Origin: Telmatactis stephensoni
Taxonomy: Eukaryota > Cnidaria > Anthozoa > Actiniaria > Isophelliidae
Length of the DNA stretch: 64,000 bases
NCBI GenBank assembly: GCA_029948255.1
Contig: JALIZF010001522.1
Span: 62,001 to 126,000 of the forward strand
Direction: 5' to 3'
The position numbers and the translations under genes are program-made. This document shows, one piece after another, positions 1-9,990 of the stretch (position 1 is its first letter; each line of letters opens with the position of its first letter). Under the pieces are notes generated by a model that was not told where the DNA came from, searched no databases, and saw only the letters and a list, made by a program, of their open reading frames with translations.

Positions 1-245
1 CTCTATACCCCCCGTTGAGGACATGCATTTTTGAGACCCCACGAAGAATTCCATATTTTCATAAATCAATATTTTGCATAAGAAGAAGAGTTAAAAAAAT
101 TAGGGTTGCCCCCTTAAGATTATCAAAAACAAGGAAATTCAAGAATTCCAGGGTGCACGACGGGCGGAGGTCACAAATTTTTAAGTGCATAAAGATACCG
201 ATACACGCGGCTCCATTAAAGTGAATTTACAAGCCAACTAGACAC

Positions 246-614
246 TTATTCAAGGTGAATATAATAATCATAAAAGCATAAAATCTTTCCAAGTATTTTT
301 ATTTTGTCCGAATTATGCCTAACTCCTAGTTCTTTCAGTTCTTCACTTGTTAAGCTCACAAACGTTCTTATACTGTTTATCTACAAAAAAAATTCCTAAA
401 TGCATGAGTACTATGCAAATCTCTCATTCAATATTCTCATCTGCTTTGATATTACCTTGTATTCCTTAAAAAGCTTGGGGATATCATCTTGCAGGAGATT
501 CAACTCCTGCCAGAATTCATCGTTAATCTCCATGTTGGATATCTGATAGAGCGGGAATTCATTACTTATTATTTTCGGGATTCCTGTCTCAAAACCAGGA
601 ACGCCCACGCCCAC
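246..614 (-). CDS. SAM-domain-like gene fragment (two exons)
   Basis: Two minus-strand segments join in phase: an upstream open segment from about 614 down to 456, ending at a GTAATA donor, and a terminal exon 380-246 that follows a T-rich TTTTGTAG acceptor and ends in TAA. The joined reading (DDIPKLFKEYK, then INSIRTFVSLTSEELKELGV and a KIKILGKI helix) resembles the second half of a sterile alpha motif: two short helices, then the L-T-x-E-x-L-K-E-L-G turn, then a basic-hydrophobic helix. The upstream edge is uncertain; an ATG lies at the MEINDEFW segment and the frame stays open to 614. SAM domains are protein-protein or RNA interaction modules, but no partner domain is visible. It could be a retrocopy or an exon pair of a larger gene starting outside the window. 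The SAM call is pattern recognition only. Confidence 0.4.
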
Positions 615-713
615 CCGTCCTCGGTGACCCTCCCGTCCCTGACGCCCTGGGTCTCCGAGCCCGAGGAACGCCTGGCGGCGGTATTCTTTTGACCCTTCTC
701 GGCCGCTAGAAGA

Positions 714-1136
714 AAGTCAAAGTGAGCAAATCGAAAGTGTTCCAGGTCAAAGTGAGCAAAGCGAAAGTGCTTCAAGTCAAAGTAAGCAAAGCGAAAGTGC
801 TTCAAGTCAAAGTGAGCAAATCGAAAGTGCTTCAAGTCAAAGTGAGCAAAGCGAAAGTGCTTCAAGTCAAAGTGAGCAAAGCGAAAGTGTTCCAAGTCAA
901 AGTGAAGAAAGCGAAAGTGCTTCAATTCAAAATGAGCAAATCGAAAGTGCTTTAAGTCAAAGTGAGCAAAGCGAAAGTGTTCCAAGTCAAAGTGAAGAAA
1001 GCGAAAGTGCCTTAAGTCAAAGTGAGTAAACATTGAAAGTGCTTTAAGTCAAAGTGAGCAAAGCGAAAGTGTTCTAAGTTAAAGTGAGAAAGGCGAAAGT
1101 GAGCAAAGCGAAAGTGTTCTAAGTCAAAGTGATTTC
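714..1136. repeat. 30-bp minisatellite
   Basis: About fourteen tandem copies of a 30-bp unit (consensus close to aaagtgagcaaagcgaaagt plus gcttcaagtc). Copies differ by single substitutions (cttc/ttcc, agc/atc), and the last units are shortened. Because 30 is a multiple of three the array stays open in frames on both strands and yields artefactual peptides with period 10 (VSKAKVLQVK on +, HFDLKHFRFA on -). No splice or start context supports translation. Confidence 0.93.
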
Positions 1137-1675
1137 AGCCTTTTTTGTAGGCAGAACAATGGTGAGTTTGTCTTTTGGCGCTTGTTGATTCAACAATGGA
1201 CTACTTTTGCATTTTGACTTTTCGATTTACAGACTTTTGAATTTGTAATTTCGGGTTTTCGATTTACGACTTTGAGTGTCCCTTCTCGGCCACCGTACTT
1301 AGTAGATTACGTTCCTAACTGATAAATACACATGTAGAATTTGAGTGTTAATCCAAAACGAAAATTTGAATTAAAACTTGCACGAGTATTTGGCACTTTT
1401 AGCCATTACATTACTCGAAGTATTGAAAAAATCCCATCTTAAATTGTATTAAAAATAAAGAATGAAAGTATATTGAATGTAGCGGTAGTGAGTGTGGAGT
1501 ATTTGTCAATGAAAAACCCTTTCATAAAATCAAGTGTCAATAAAATATTCAATCATTCATTTTACATATACATCCTGCAAATACTTCGAAAGCTTGGCTA
1601 AAATGAACTGAGAACACACTAAAAAAATAAAACAAAAATGGATGATATAAATTGAAGATGGTTTTCGTTCTTTAG

Positions 1676-4600
1676 TACTGGAATGATCCTCGTTTGGCCT
1701 GGAACAAAACGCTGTATGGAGGGATTGAACGAATTATATTGGAACCCCAAAGTACTTTGGCTACCCGATGTTAGCTTGTTGAATAGGTAAGACTATCGGA
1801 AAGGTCGTTTATTTCACTTCTTTATCACTGACTCATTATAGGTTTCTCTATACTTTTTTGTGAATCGTGACTGGGCTGATTTCAATTTGGGCCGAAATCA
1901 TACGAGTGATTACAAAATTGCACGACACCGATGTTTAGTTACAACTTAATTATATTACATATTGAAATCCCATTTCAAGTCCCATTACACGACACCAAAA
2001 AAGGGCAAGGCAAGGATGATATTGGGCAAGGATGAATTTGCTTTTTGTACGGAAAGTGATAGAATTCTATATCAAATGGCACTGTCGGTGGCTAGTTTTT
2101 TCTTTATAGGCAATGACAAATCCATACAGTGCCATATAAAATTTTATCATTTTGCTGATCAAAAATTAAATTCATCCTTATGGCCGAAAATCATCGTTGC
2201 CTTGCCGTTTTTTGGTGTCGTGTAAATGAGGATTCAATCAAAAGAAGAAAAAAGAAAAGAAAAGAAAAAAAGAAAAGAAAAAAAGAAGAAAAAAGAAGAA
2301 AAAAAAAGTGTGTCAATATTTATATATATCAGGTCTCGTTTAGTCTCGCCATGGGAATTTAAAATACGGACTATGGCTCGACCAAAGTTGCCCGATTATT
2401 TGTCATCCCACTTTTTTCGCCGAAGAAGAGCTTTTGAACGAGAATGATTACGAACTAATTAGCATATTGGCGGCGCGCGTGCGTGTTTAAGAAGTGGCGG
2501 GAAAATTAATCTCTTCCGATTTTCATGAAAATTTTCTTGTAACCTTTAGATTAATAAAATTTTCCCTTAATTTCCAAAAGTAGAACAAACTGACTAAAAC
2601 GTTGACTGCTTATTTAGAAGCCAGTTTCAATTTACTGTCCATGATATTTCAGGATATCAAGACATTGTCCTGATCGTGGAATATCAGGACAGATCTCGCT
2701 TCTGATTGGCTAACTAATTTTAGCCTTTTTTATTGAAATCGGAAAACCCCACAGCTTCACAGCATTCAAATAGCTTGTTTGATTCTCTTATTTGATTGGC
2801 TGATAACTAAAGGACTGTTTTGTGATTGGATGAAAAAAAAAATGCGATTTAAAGTAACAAAAAGATGCAATTTAATAAATCACATCCTTTTTAACCGACC
2901 GGATTGTAGGATTTGCTAGTGATTTCAAAATGGACATAATTAAAGGGTCTATTTAGTCGTGCCTCGTGTTTCCTGAGTCAAATCTTTTTAGGTGCAAGTA
3001 AAACGAATTTTTGACTTAAACGTTAAACGTGAAAAGGCCAAATATTTTTGCCAACTGAATTTCACAAAGGAGTATAGGGGATAATAACTGTTCAATAATA
3101 ATAACTGTTTATTAAAGTGTCCATATCAGGGGGACCCTTTCATTAGGCTTGACGACACATTGTGTTCCAAAAATTATGCTTCCGAGTGTCACCTTTTGAA
3201 TTGAATTATTATGTCAGCTAAATTAAAAATAATGCTCTACAGGATGCATTATACTCGTATTATGCCCCCAAATAATAATTTTATTTCTATTTTTCTCTCT
3301 ATAATTTTCCCCATATTTTTTCTACCGAGTTTAAATGGTTTAGAGGGCTGAAGAATCTTAAACGATGCTTTAATTGTATGCTACCAGCTGTGTATTAATC
3401 CAAGTGAATGAAGTGTATTTGGCCCTAAATTTTCCTGGGACCGTTTGTTCGAAAGCGCGAGAACATTTTCGGGAGTGCGCGCGCCGTGACCTTGCCGCAA
3501 AATCATAGAAACTGAACTGAAATTAGGTTTCCATCGAAATTTGAGCTTGACACATGCAGTAGTTTTTGCGTGATGTGGTTCTAAAAACTCTAACTGTCAC
3601 CTTTTGAATTGAACTATTATGTCTGCTAAAAATAATGCTCTACAGGATGCATTATACTCGTATTATGCTCCCAAATAATAATTCTATTTCTATTTTTCTC
3701 TCTATAATTTTCCCCATATTTTTTCTACCGAGTTTAAATGGTTTAGAGGGCTGAAGAATCTTAAACGATGCTTTAATTGTATGCTACCAGCTGTGTACTA
3801 ATCCGAAGTGACTGAAGTGTATTTGGTCCTAAATTTTTCTGGGACAGTTTGTTCGAAAGCGCGAGAACATTTTCGGGAGTGTGCGCGCCGTGAACTTGCC
3901 GTAAATCATAGAAACTGAAACTGACATTAGGTTTCCGTCGAAATTTGAGCTTGACACATGCAATAGTTTTGCGTGATGCGGTTTTCAAAACTCTAGATTT
4001 TACAGAGAATGTATGGGCTTATTAGCGCTTTTGCCACATAGAACTTGAAAGAAAATTGGAAGCTGATATCTCGCATGATATTGCATACAAAGAGCTAAAA
4101 ATTTCGTAGATTACTTATATTAAAAAGCTCATAAAAGTTTAGGACTCAGTTGGTAATTTTATCGAATTTTCACCATATGTTAATGAAACAGATAGAAAAC
4201 ACTGATGTCAGTAAAGGTAAAAGATCCTCCTATAGAGAGCAGGGTATCTGTTTCCTCAGCTGGTTATGGGGATAACTACCCCCCCACCCCCCATCCCCGC
4301 CCCTGCGCTGTGTAGGGCCCTGCTCTGAACCAATGAGCTTTTATCAGGTATTCTATAAATCGGTAAAACTGAAAAAGAATTACCATAGCTGGAAAGAGCA
4401 TGTTAAAATTAGCAAGACAGTGAAGTTTGAAGGGATTAAATCCAAAACTCGCGAGAATATCAATTTTTGAAAAGTGTGAATTTGTAAGAAAACCTTTGCT
4501 GATAGGCATCTCTTGCCTACGAGCGAATGTTTTCATACAAAATTTCGATTTCGGAAAATTCATATCTTCGTGAGTTTGAAAGTTACTTCATTCAAACTTC

Positions 4601-7600
4601 ACAATTTTACTAATTTTGACGTGCTCTTTCCAGCTATGGTAATTATATTTCTGTGCTGTGACTTTTGAAATTACATGATTAAAGCTCATTATTTCGTGTT
4701 TTTCTAGTGTAACAGCCAACACTGGAGTGAATGGAGCCGAAGCCCGTCTTAGTTTACAGTATACTGGTAACATAGCATGGTCTAACCCAGCCATCCTAGA
4801 GAGTTCTTGCAGTATTGATATCACTCATTTCCCGTTTGATGATCAGTTATGTGAGTTAAGATTGGGTTCCTGGTCGTATACTCTGCCTTTCATGGACATT
4901 GTGCCTGCAAGAAAGACGGCTGATCTGTCTAAGTGAGTTTTACCGCATTTTCTATATTCATACTCACAAGAAGAGCAAAAATGCATAAGAACAGGAAAAT
5001 GAAATGCACTTGAAAAATGAAAAAAAAAAAAAAAAAAAATGAACGCCAAGGTTGTCTCCGCGCTACATATAAATTTTATTTTTGAGCAAAATGCTGTTTT
5101 CGAATAAAAAAGATTTGAAAAAAAGTCATCCTCGTTTGCCGATTACTAACATGATGCAAAACTACGTGAAATGTATATGTTGTCAGTGTCAGCCTCCGAA
5201 ACTGCTGCGCACTGAAATATTGCAAACTATATTATGGAAGCAAAGGTGGTCGAGTAGCGACAGCGCCGGTCTGTCCCCTCTGTGGTACTGGGTTCGATTC
5301 CCGGACGGGACATCACATGAGTTTTTTAGTTCGTCCTCTCCATTTTCTCCCTCGGTAAAAACGAATTAGTGAGCTGAGTGTTGTATGCATAGAATATTAA
5401 AATGTACAGTAGTGGTAGTGTGTGTGAGAGAGTACAGTGGAGTGCTGCATAGCTAAGTGCTCTTCTATTATAAAAAGAGTATTTAAGCCAGTTGCAGTAG
5501 TTTGGATGGACACCTGTGGATTGGTAGCAGCAGTGTTTGACTTTGTGCTCAAATTTACAATCTGCCGAGTAAAGCTGGAGCAACCTCCTCTGCAGGCAAC
5601 CCTTATGGTGGGAGCCCTTTGTCACCCTGACCGAGCGAGACTTGACGACGGTCAAGAAAATATCCTGTGGGGTTACATTCCCTCTCGGTCATATAACACA
5701 GGAGGCCCAATTGTAAGACGCCTGCGAAGGAGGCTTAGCTATTTCTAATTTTTTGAATTTGAATCATAACAGCTACGTAGAGAATGGCGAGTGGATTCTT
5801 CAAAGTGTCATTCCTCGTCGTAAAGTGAAAGAATACGAGTGCTGCGAGGGGTCCTACCCTGAAGTCACGTACGAGCTACGACTTCGTAGACGTACTTTGT
5901 ACTACATAATGAACTTCATTTTCCCTTGCGTTCTGATCGCTGTTCTTACTCTTCTGGTTTTCCTGCTGCCGTTAGAATCTGGAGAGAGGATGTCGTTTGG
6001 TGTTACAGTTCTGCTTTCGTTTACCATACTAATATTGATGCTTATGGTAAGAATATGATATAGAGTGTAAAACACTGCGAGAAAAGGGGATGGGGTAGTC
6101 GCCCTCGCAGCGGTGTTTAGACTCGTCACGCAACGCTGCATCGACGGAGTGTGACGAGGGAGGTGTTGCGTGACACGACTAAACACGGCTGCGAAAGAGA
6201 CTAAGGAGTTTGTAGAGTCGTTCGAAACATCACCCTGAGGATGGGGCCTAAAAAAATAACAGAATATACTTTAAAAAATATTTCTTATCTAGAATACAAA
6301 TGGGGCCTAAATCTTGTCACGCACATTCCTAGAAAAGGTCAGGTTACGCGGGATTTTCTTTAAAAGATAAATCTCCCTATTTTGCGTAGCCTGAGAAAAA
6401 CAGCCGTCCGTTAGAACCGCATGAGGCGAAGGCGAGTGAGGGAAATTATGGCATTTAGGCTAATTTTACGGATGGGAAGTGAGAGAGGGCAAGAAAAGGA
6501 TTGGACAAAAGAAATGTCATTATTACACTTATGACGGAGGCAAATGTCAGTTTCAACGGAAAGACTAACTTTCATGGAAAAAAATGACCGTTTTTGTTCG
6601 AAATTAGGTATCAAACTTTTTCCCAATAGTCGATTACGGTTGTCCTTTTATTGGTTCTCAGAATAAGCTGCCTCCAACGTCTAAGGCTATTCCTCTGATT
6701 GGTATTTACTACGCATGTACTATCATAGAAGTATCGCTGGCCATGTTTATTGCATGTCTCCTGATGAGGGTTTCCTGTCCAGAAGACTCTTCAGCAAGCA
6801 TTCCAGGATGGGCTAAGGTATGAAGCATACATTGATAAGACGATTTTAACGCTGTGCCCTTTCACGCAAAATAGAGGCTTTAGCCTCAACCCTTCTCTCT
6901 ATTAGTCCGTCCTTTAGCTGGGCAGATCCTATTTTTCCTGTGGATCGGACCTGGATCAACGGAGATGTGTTTTCAAGAATCGATTCTGATCAGTAGTTGT
7001 GATTATCTAAAGCCTGGTTTTCACTAGCGACGCAAGCACAAGCATAATGCTCCGCTTTCACTGACAAAAAGTAAACAAAAACACAAGAAGAAGAAGAAAG
7101 AAAATTATTCATCCTTGCGCTTTGGCTTGTGCTTATGCTTAAGGGGTATCCCATCAAAAGAAACCCAATCTGGAGCAGAAGTGAACGGCGATTGAATTCC
7201 GTCGTTTCGAGTGATGCTTGCTACACGGTACAGAACCGACGGTTACTCGGGCCGCTTTTTTAGGGTAACGCTCGGGTCAGGGTGAAAATGAAAGTTCATT
7301 GCACTTTTTCTTGACTTTAGACGATCGTCATGAATTTCTGCGCTAAATGTGTTGGACTCAGCAAGCCAGTGGAACGCGTCAAGCAAGAGTTTCTCATTCA
7401 AACTTTACGACAAGGTTGGTTGTTACAAATGATATAATTATTTGTAATTTTTTTCGGGACTGCAGGTAGTAAAAGAACCACGTGTGAACTGTATCTTATT
7501 TAGTTTGGCTCAATTTCACGTCTGGAAATCAAACCGGTTTTGCAGTTGGATCAGTCGAAGTGGATTCCATGGCTTGATCTGCTACACTTATTAACTAGAC

Positions 7601-9257
7601 CCTTGTACCAAGGGTTTACTCTGGCCCAGGGGGGATTGAGCTAATACTTGGATGCAGTGTATCATGAAATCATACTGGTTATGCTATGCATTTAGAGTGG
7701 TATATTTGGCAGCCTACATAACAAAATAAACACCAAAAGGGAAATTCAAAATCAGAAGCTATTTTGGACAATGAAAAGTTGGTGTAGGATTCCTATGCTT
7801 ATTAACAATCATTATCGCTTGATTGCACGGGTAGTATAATCTTTCAAAGTATCCTATATAAATAACCGAATACAAATATTGTTCAGCTTCCGCAATCATT
7901 TCAAAGCGTATAAAAACCAAACCCTGTTACAAAATCAGGTGCTCATCGAGCTTAAAATTAAACACTGAAAGCATACAGAAATCAGAGTCAAAAGTCAAGA
8001 TTTTTTATTCGTATAAATTCGATAAGCCATCCAAGTGAAAAAGGGATATCGAGGAGAAAATATAAGTTAATGAGTAAGTCCATTTTGGTTTAAAGATACA
8101 CAATCAGACGAATGTTCATTCCATTAATACACAATCTTATTTGAAAATGTAATGTTACTAATTTAATACACAAGTTGTGAATGGGTTTATTAGCGCAACT
8201 TTCTCGTCCCGTGTACCAATGATTCTCAAAGGACGATTTAACATTAATTTACACAACAATGGCTATTGTTCAGACTGGACTACTATAAGTACCAAAATTT
8301 TGCTGCTACGTCATCCGTAGGACGCAGTAGCGTAACGCGTGGAATTAGCTACAAATGGACTAGGACCCGGCTAATTTCTCCCTCCCTGGCCCGGCTTACC
8401 GAGTTAGCGTTGTAACTTGTGTTCTGCCGAAGGATAACGGGGTTGGGGACGAAATCTTCAGCCGTACCGTAAATCAATGCGATGATTCAGCTCCTCTGGT
8501 GTCTGGATGCATTGTCCGGGAATTTTTTTGCCTTTTGGGGTCGCGGGTTCGAGCCTCGGCAGAAGCAAATTGTTTTTTCTTTTTCTTTTACTCCAAACGT
8601 TTCTTTCATTTCTTCTTCTCTCTTTTTCACTCTTTAAGGCCTTCCGAAAATGTTTTCCTCTGATTTTTTTTTTTTGCGCATGGTCTGACTGAGCAATAAT
8701 AGAACCACAGGTAGCCCAAACTCGACGCATCCGTTGATTTACTAGCAATTATAGGGGACTTTATTAAACTTAGAATCATTACATTTAGTCGAAATGAAAT
8801 CAAAGAGGACCACCTTCCTAATCACAAAGACCAGCAACTTGTTTATCGGAGTACAGACGCACGGAAAAATGGAATCTATTTGTTCTTTTTAGCTTTCCCT
8901 TCTCATGAAGGCAGGGTAACCACAACAGTTTTTGCCAATTACTGTGGGCCCTATAGTGTAGTACTAATGCAGGGTAACAACGCTCCTACACTGCACATTG
9001 ACGCAAGATCTGGCTATACAACTCAAAACGAAATGTTTACTAACATCTTATCGTTTTTCATTTTTATAGAAAAACTCTCTGAGCACAAAGCCAACTCAAA
9101 ACTAAGCATCCTGACTGAGAACATTTTGAAGAAAGAAGACGCCGAAGCCAGAGAAGAAGAATGGAGGCTGTCCTCTGTTATTCTTAACCGTGTTTTTGCT
9201 CTAGTTTACCTTGTGACAATCATTATTACCTTATTTGCAGTACTCATGTACAGATAA
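1676..9257 (+). CDS. Nicotinic acetylcholine receptor-like Cys-loop channel subunit, alpha type (5' end not seen)
   Basis: Subunit of a pentameric ligand-gated cation channel in the plasma membrane. Exons read: 1676-1786, 4708-4932, 5773-6046, 6662-6817, 7321-7414, 9070-9257 (stop TAA); all have GT/AG borders and phases agree except in the first. Visible in order: W-x-D-x-R-L-x-W segment and loop A (WLPDVSLLN); loop E region; loop B (GSWSYT); the 13-residue Cys loop CSIDITHFPFDDQLC; loop C with vicinal cysteines (YECCEGSYP), the hallmark of alpha subunits; RRRTLYY leading into TM1; TM2 after SGER (the Glu of cation-selective channels); TM3 (IPLIGIYYACTIIEV); a short basic/acidic cytoplasmic loop; TM4 (ALVYLVTIIITLFAVLMYR) at the C-terminus. 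The closest family impression is alpha7/alpha9-10. Oddities: exon 1676-1786 has one base too many (CCCC at 1745-1748), and the loop A Tyr is Leu. The signal peptide and first beta strands were not found and may lie upstream of the window. Confidence 0.85.
1985..2225. mobile_element. Foldback/MITE-like element, family D copy 1
   Basis: About 240 bp with terminal inverted repeats reading TTACACGACACCAAAAAA at the left and its complement at 2207-2224. Subterminal 'ggcaaggatgat' motifs are inverted at the other end (atcatcgttgcc). A diverged copy lies at about 26671-26948. It sits in the first seen intron of the receptor gene and has no coding capacity. Confidence 0.75.
3188..3995. repeat. Direct tandem duplication, about 408-bp unit
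   Basis: The stretch beginning 'gtcaccttttgaattga' at 3188 recurs at 3596. The two copies run in parallel (ataatgctctacaggatgca, ctctctataattttcccc, gggctgaagaatcttaaacg, cgaaagcgcgagaacatttt) with a few percent substitutions and one short indel (attaaaaat versus aaaat). Copy 2 runs on into a family that has an inverted copy near 55.4-55.7 kb. Confidence 0.9.
3925..4237 (+). repeat. Interspersed repeat, copy 1 (inverted copy at about 55380-55695)
   Basis: The sequence around 'ggtttccgtcgaaatttgag', 'acagagaatgtatgggct', 'tttgtatgcaatattat' (complement) and 'aagatcctcctat' recurs in reverse complement downstream of MELK. The two copies are diverged and about 51 kb apart. No ORF or terminal repeat was recognised, so the type of element is unknown. 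Confidence 0.75.
4372..4655. repeat. Inverted-repeat element with a related copy at about 61.6-61.7 kb
   Basis: Arms 'aattaccatagctggaaaga..' (4378 onward) and its complement '..tctttccagctatggtaatt' (about 4628-4648) flank a centre with 'gcatctcttgcctacg'. A partial copy with the same 'ctctttccagctatg' end and 'ttttcattcaaaatttcg' core lies at about 61570-61715. It lies just upstream of the receptor Cys-loop exon. Confidence 0.7.
5249..5320 (+). repeat. tRNA-derived SINE head
   Basis: A tRNA-like segment with an A-box-like 'tggtcgagtagcgacag' and a canonical B box 'gggttcgattcccgg'. The acceptor arms are not complementary enough for a functional tRNA. The following sequence (for example 'ggtagtgtgtgtgagag' near 5411) recurs near 1475 and 42600, as expected for a dispersed SINE body. 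An open stretch of 103 codons at 5437-5748 lies within this repeat and is not considered a gene. Confidence 0.55.
6106..6193. repeat. Short foldback repeat
   Basis: Imperfect arms 'cgcagcggtgtttagactcg..' and '..cgactaaacacggctgcg' enclose about 30 bp. It lies 60 bp after the receptor TM2 exon. No target duplication was recognised. Confidence 0.6.
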
Positions 9258-9341
9258 AACGCACCCACACACGTATCATTAGGACTATAGAAACGAAACC
9301 AAATAAGACATGCCTTGCTAAGTATACCGGTACATTTAGTT

Positions 9342-9393
9342 TAAGACGCGCCATATCGAGGAACAATGCTGTTCCTCGATATGGCGCGTCTTA
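9342..9393. repeat. Perfect 24-bp-arm palindrome
   Basis: TAAGACGCGCCATATCGAGG AACA, then loop ATGC, then the exact complement: 52 nt with no arm mismatch. It starts 85 bp after the receptor stop codon (9257), so it would probably fall within the 3' UTR or just beyond. It could form a strong hairpin in RNA or be a recently folded element end. Confidence 0.9.
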
Positions 9394-9539
9394 TAGACAA
9401 AAACCGCCGTTTATACGGAGAAGTTTGCGCCTTATTCAAGTCGTGCCTTGGATAAGACGTCTTATTTCCCCTCGTGTAAACGGCCCTATTGACACTTTGT
9501 TGCGGATCTTGAATTGCTTCATAGCGAAACTGAGTTAAA

Positions 9540-9725
9540 GGTAAAAAGGTAAAGCACTATATTTAACGTCGGAAGTTCCTTCAGCTAGAAGCTGGTCTCC
9601 CAGGAAGCCGACAGTGCGCTCATTCTACCCCCTCTCTTAATCAGTGCTCCGTTTTACGAGGACTTAAAGCTAATTAAAGCCACACGGAAGGAAAGGAAAG
9701 AAGTCGAAACAAGGATGTTACAATC
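9540..9725. repeat. SINE-like dispersed repeat (intergenic)
   Basis: Shares 'gcgctcattctaccccct', 'cagtgctccgttttacgagg' and 'ggaaaggaaagaagtcgaaa' with 35158-35333, where a tRNA-like end is attached. The upstream 'ggaagttccttcagct' part recurs near 46020. This fills most of the gap between the receptor and RAP1; nothing else was seen there. Confidence 0.6.
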
Positions 9726-9990
9726 TACTGTATTTAAATTTCTGTCTAAACGGCCACTCTGTGCTCGACAGTGGCCGAACATTGAAAGGTACAACGGTTG
9801 TAATTGCAAACGGACTTAAAGGTTGGGGTAAGGGGAGGTGAGTGGAACTCCCTTTCCCTTCCCATTTTGAGCCATTTTGCAGGAAAAAAATCCCTTGGTA
9901 ATGGATGCAGTTAGTCTAAATCAACTGTTTTATAACAGGGACGCTTTCATTGAGAAATGATTGGTAAATTCAACGATCCAAAGTAGCGAC

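Noticed and set aside
569..1033. 154-aa ORF on the minus strand with HFDLKHFRFA repeats (and its + strand counterpart at 722-955)
   Set aside because: It is the 30-bp minisatellite read through; both strands are open only because the unit is a multiple of three.
5437..5748. 103-aa + strand ORF upstream of the receptor TM1 exon
   Set aside because: It lies in SINE-like repeat sequence, has no family resemblance, and sits inside the receptor intron.
8512..8565. Possible tRNA gene (gggtcgcgggttcgagcctc ggcag)
   Set aside because: A B-box-like half is present but no matching acceptor stem or anticodon arm; more likely SINE debris.
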